Shown here: positions 5,643 through 8,316 of the stretch, piece by piece
How the letters are laid out: the number at the start of each line of letters is the position of its first letter
Position numbering within the stretch: the first letter of the stretch is position 1
Assembly: GCA_903835275.1 (NCBI GenBank)
Contig: CAILMK010000086.1
Location: 1-8,316 of the forward strand
Length of the DNA: 8,316 bases
Direction of reading: 5' to 3'
Source: an uncultured bacterium
Lineage (GTDB): Bacteria > Bacteroidota > Bacteroidia > CAILMK01
Program-made: the position numbers and the translations under genes
Notes under the pieces: generated by a model
Databases searched by the model: none
What the model was told of the DNA's origin: nothing
Seen by the model: only the letters and a program-made list of their open reading frames with translations

Positions 5643-7820
5643 ATGTTAAAAGCACTTTTTTCAACTACGTGTTTACTCCTGTTTTTTACTATTTGCAGGG
5701 GACAGAATTCTTTCAGGGCAATTATCAAGGATAGCGCCGATGGGGATTTGGTACCTGGCGCATCAATCATCATCAAAGGAACAAAAACAGGTGCAGTCAG
5801 TGATGATCAGGGAAGGGTTTATATTTCTTCTGTTCCCAATGGGGAGAATACATTTGTTGTTTCGCTTATAGGGTACAGACAAATTGAATTTTCCCTGCAT
5901 TTTCCATTAAGTGATACAAGCGTGAGAAATATACTTCTTCCTTCCGAATCCATAGAGGAGGAAGAAGTTACTGTAACCAGTACGAGGACAAATTCGAGAA
6001 TTGAAAATGTACCCGTTCGTATAGAAGTTATAGGTCAGGAAGACCTGGAAGAAGAAACAGTAATGCAACCTGCAAACATTTCCAACTTGCTTGGAGAAAC
6101 GAGCGGTATACAAGCCCAGACCACATCTGCTACCAGTGGAAATGTAAGTATCAGGATTCAGGGACTGGATGGCAGGTACACACAAATATTGAAAGATGGA
6201 TTCCCGCTGTATGGTGGTTTTTCAGGAAGCCTCAGTATCATGTCGATTCCTCCGCTGGATTTAAAACAGGCGGAAGTAATCAAGGGATCCTCGTCCACTT
6301 TATACGGTGCGGATGCAATAGCTGGTATCATCAATTTTGTTTCCAAGGCGCCTTCATTCACACCGGAAAGGATCATTGTTGTAAACCAGACATCGCGCCT
6401 GGAAACAGACCTTGGTGCTTTCTTTTCCGGCAGGACAGAAAAGATTGGATATACCTTGCTCGTGAATAGCGTAAACGGCCAGGCAGTGGATGTAAACGGC
6501 GATGGATTTTCCGATGCACCGCAATTATCGCAATTGAGTTTTGCTCCTAAATTATTTTTTTATGGAAAGGATTCTGCGCTTTTTACAGTAGGCATGAATG
6601 TTACCTATGAAGATCGCATTGGCGGGGATATGTACGCCATTCGTTATAAACCGGATTCGCTGCATCCTTATCTCGAAAGAAGCCAGAGCCAGCGCGATTA
6701 TTCACAAATGCGATATGATGTCAAATTAAAGGACAATATTTATCTGACCTTGAAAAACAGTGTTGGTTTGTACGATCGTAGCCTTCAAAGCGGGGATTCA
6801 TATTTCAAGGGGCAGCAGCTGAATTCTTTTTCAGAAGCTTCCTTATTTTTCCGCGAAAAAGCAAATAACCTCGTTATAGGAAGTAGTTTTAATACGGAAG
6901 ATTTCAAGGAAGATAAAACACTCAGCCTGATGGACCGGAGTTATAATTACTCCACCATAGGAGCCTTCATTCAGGATGATTGGCATCCGGGAAAACACGT
7001 AGTTGTTGAAGGAGGATTACGCGAAGATTACCAAAACAGGTTTGGATCTTATACCCTGCCGAGGTTATCCATGTTGTATCACTTTACTTCAAACTTCAGC
7101 GGTAGGCTCGGAGGTGGAATGGGATATAAAAGTCCCACTGTATTTACTGAAATTGCAGAGGAGGCAGGTTACAGGAATGTATTGCCAATAGATAAAACTG
7201 TAAAGCCGGAAAATGCCATCGGCGCAAACCTTGATTTTACCTATAAATTTTATTTTGGCAATGTAGCAAATCTGACTCTAAACCAGGCATTTTATTATAC
7301 CCGCCTCCAGTCACCTTTGGTAGAAGATAGTACCAGTTATTCAAAGGGAATTATAAGATATATTAATGCGGCATCCCCGGTAATATCGCAAGGACTGGAA
7401 TCAAATATTCGCTTTTCTACGCGGCGGATTGATCTGGTGGTGGCTTATACTTACATAGACGCGAAACAGGAATATGATAAATCAGATCCTTACCTGGATT
7501 ATGTTCCCAAAAACAGGTTGGTTGGGACCTTTGTTGTGAATACAACCAATAATTGGCGTTTTGGCCTTGAGTCATTTTATACAGGAATCCAGCATTTACC
7601 GGATCATACTTCGAGTCGCGACTATTTTGTTGGAGGCCTCATGGTTTCAAAAGCTATAGGATATTTTACAATTGTGATAAATGCGGAAAACCTGACCGAT
7701 ACGCGCCAGACACGCTTTGAAAATGTGGTTCTTGGTCCTGAAACCAATCCAACTTTCCGTCCTATTTATGCGCCTCTTGAAGGCAGGGTTGTGAACCTGG
7801 TTGTGAGGATGAATTTTTAG
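5643..7820 (+). CDS. TonB-dependent outer-membrane receptor
   Basis: This 725-residue receptor takes up a bound ligand across the outer membrane using TonB/ExbBD energy. A signal peptide covers about residues 1-20 (MLKALFSTTCLLLFFTICRG). A carboxypeptidase-regulatory-like beta domain follows at about 24-98 (VPGASIIIKGTKTG, then IGYRQ), then an acidic linker with a TonB-box-like EEEEVTVTSTRT (105-116). The plug domain spans about 117-235 and has the conserved EVIKGSSSTLYGADAIAGIINFVSK segment. Residues 240-725 form the beta-barrel and end in Phe (VVNLVVRMNF). An extracellular-loop candidate holds a calcium-type motif D283-x-N285-x-D287-G-x-x-D291, reminiscent of the Ca2+ loop of BtuB. No SusD partner is present, so it is not a SusC pair; it is closer to siderophore/cobalamin-type receptors. 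The substrate cannot be assigned. The -7 element sits immediately before the start codon. Confidence 0.94.
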   Translation: MLKALFSTTCLLLFFTICRGQNSFRAIIKDSADGDLVPGASIIIKGTKTGAVSDDQGRVYISSVPNGENTFVVSLIGYRQIEFSLHFPLSDTSVRNILLPSESIEEEEVTVTSTRTNSRIENVPVRIEVIGQEDLEEETVMQPANISNLLGETSGIQAQTTSATSGNVSIRIQGLDGRYTQILKDGFPLYGGFSGSLSIMSIPPLDLKQAEVIKGSSSTLYGADAIAGIINFVSKAPSFTPERIIVVNQTSRLETDLGAFFSGRTEKIGYTLLVNSVNGQAVDVNGDGFSDAPQLSQLSFAPKLFFYGKDSALFTVGMNVTYEDRIGGDMYAIRYKPDSLHPYLERSQSQRDYSQMRYDVKLKDNIYLTLKNSVGLYDRSLQSGDSYFKGQQLNSFSEASLFFREKANNLVIGSSFNTEDFKEDKTLSLMDRSYNYSTIGAFIQDDWHPGKHVVVEGGLREDYQNRFGSYTLPRLSMLYHFTSNFSGRLGGGMGYKSPTVFTEIAEEAGYRNVLPIDKTVKPENAIGANLDFTYKFYFGNVANLTLNQAFYYTRLQSPLVEDSTSYSKGIIRYINAASPVISQGLESNIRFSTRRIDLVVAYTYIDAKQEYDKSDPYLDYVPKNRLVGTFVVNTTNNWRFGLESFYTGIQHLPDHTSSRDYFVGGLMVSKAIGYFTIVINAENLTDTRQTRFENVVLGPETNPTFRPIYAPLEGRVVNLVVRMNF

Positions 7821-7847
7821 GGAGTTGTAAAGTTTTAAGGTTGGAAA

Positions 7848-7870
7848 GTTATTGCTACCTTCGCAATAAC
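7848..7870. promoter_or_regulatory. Inverted repeat enclosing the ruvC -7 element
   Basis: GTTATTGC (7848-7855) and GCAATAAC (7863-7870) form a perfect 8-bp inverted repeat. The 7-nt loop (7856-7862) is most of a candidate -7 element, TACCTTCG (7856-7863), which matches TAnnTTTG with one mismatch and is followed by CA. It could be an operator over the ruvC promoter or a weak hairpin ending the receptor mRNA 28 nt after its stop. There is no T-tract, which makes an ordinary intrinsic terminator unlikely. Confidence 0.5.
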
Positions 7871-7883
7871 GCTTGTTAACCGG

Positions 7884-7904
7884 TCACTGCTGACTGTTAA
7901 CTGA
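7884..7904. repeat. Heptad array in the ruvC leader
   Basis: Three 7-nt units TCACTGC, TGACTGT and TAACTGA keep ACTG at an exact 7-nt spacing (7886, 7893, 7900). The array ends 4 nt before the ruvC ATG. Its ACTGCTGACT (7886-7895) is 9/10 identical to ACTGCTGACC at 926-935 in the leader of the T9SS cargo gene. Confidence 0.5.
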
Positions 7905-7908
7905 AACA

Positions 7909-8316
7909 ATGGAAAAGATAATCTTAGGAATAGATCCGGGTAGCCAGATCATGGGGTATGGAATCATTGCCTGCATAGGCAAAAATTTCCGCCTTGTGGA
8001 TCTTGGTGTCATACAGACAGGGAAGCACAAGGAGAGCATGGATAAGATGCAGGTTATTTTTGAGGAAACCAATAGACTGATACGCTTACATTCCCCTTCG
8101 GAGGTAGCCATAGAAGCACAGTTTTTCGGAAAGAATGTGCAATCCATGCTGAAACTGGGGCGTGCACAGGGGATTGCCATTGCGGCGGCACTTCATAACA
8201 AACTTAGCGTGCATGAATACGCACCCAGAAAGATCAAGCAAAGCATTACAGGAAAAGGCACCGCCACAAAGGAGCAGGTGGCATTGATGCTGCAACGCTT
8301 GTTTAAAATCGAAGAA
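7909..8316 (+). CDS. ruvC: Crossover junction endodeoxyribonuclease RuvC (N-terminal 136 residues)
   Basis: RuvC cuts Holliday junctions symmetrically during recombination and repair, working with the RuvAB branch-migration motor. The frame starts at ATG 7909 (MEKIILGIDPGSQIMGYGII) and is open to the right edge, so about 50 C-terminal residues of a roughly 185-residue protein are missing. The RNase H-like fold signature is clear. Asp9 in IDPG is the first catalytic acidic residue and Glu69 in AIEAQFFGKN the second. The conserved segment NVQSMLKLGRAQG follows at 76-88. The last two catalytic acidic residues lie beyond the window. The leader lacks a Shine-Dalgarno sequence, as is normal in Bacteroidota. 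No ruvA or ruvB is adjacent, which is common in this phylum. Confidence 0.95.
   Translation, partial: MEKIILGIDPGSQIMGYGIIACIGKNFRLVDLGVIQTGKHKESMDKMQVIFEETNRLIRLHSPSEVAIEAQFFGKNVQSMLKLGRAQGIAIAAALHNKLSVHEYAPRKIKQSITGKGTATKEQVALMLQRLFKIEE

Noticed and set aside
5643..5705. Lipoprotein signal peptide in the receptor (Cys18)
   Set aside because: The residues before the cysteine are FTI, without the small residue needed at -1 of a lipobox; an ordinary signal peptide fits better.

Overview
The window looks like a stretch of chromosome from a Bacteroidota bacterium, most likely of the Chitinophagales/Sphingobacteriales type. Three things point there: a secreted protein ending in a gliding-motility/type IX secretion C-terminal domain, a TonB-dependent receptor with an N-terminal carboxypeptidase-regulatory-like domain, and start regions that lack Shine-Dalgarno sequences but carry TAnnTTTG-like -7 promoter elements. 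Most of the content is housekeeping and cell-envelope genes. I see no phage, insertion sequence, CRISPR array, tRNA or rRNA.

Layout. On the minus strand, reading leftward from 676, are a biotin carboxyl carrier protein (179-676) and then the start of a small membrane protein that runs off the left edge (1-130). A 264-bp divergent intergenic region (677-940) separates them from a plus-strand series: a 795-residue secreted, FN3-containing protein with a type B T9SS sorting domain (941-3328), an ArsC/Spx-family thioredoxin-fold protein only 3 nt downstream (3332-3676), IMP dehydrogenase guaB (3760-5232), a 410-bp intergenic region with a strong hairpin terminator (5233-5642), a TonB-dependent outer-membrane receptor (5643-7820), and the first 136 codons of the Holliday-junction resolvase ruvC (7909-8316, cut by the right edge).

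Functionally the genes are only loosely connected: acyl-CoA carboxylation, an envelope/secreted protein, a small redox protein, guanine nucleotide synthesis, outer-membrane uptake and recombination. guaB, the receptor and ruvC each seem to have their own promoter. Only the T9SS protein with arsC, and the biotin protein with the small membrane protein, look like possible cotranscribed pairs.

No new multi-gene system is evident. The non-coding parts hold the more interesting signals: short arrays with a strict 7-nt period abutting gene ends at 150-177, 5236-5268 and 7884-7904; a perfect inverted repeat whose loop contains the ruvC -7 element; a receptor promoter placed so close to the start codon that the mRNA may be leaderless; and a GC-rich palindrome between guaB and its terminator.
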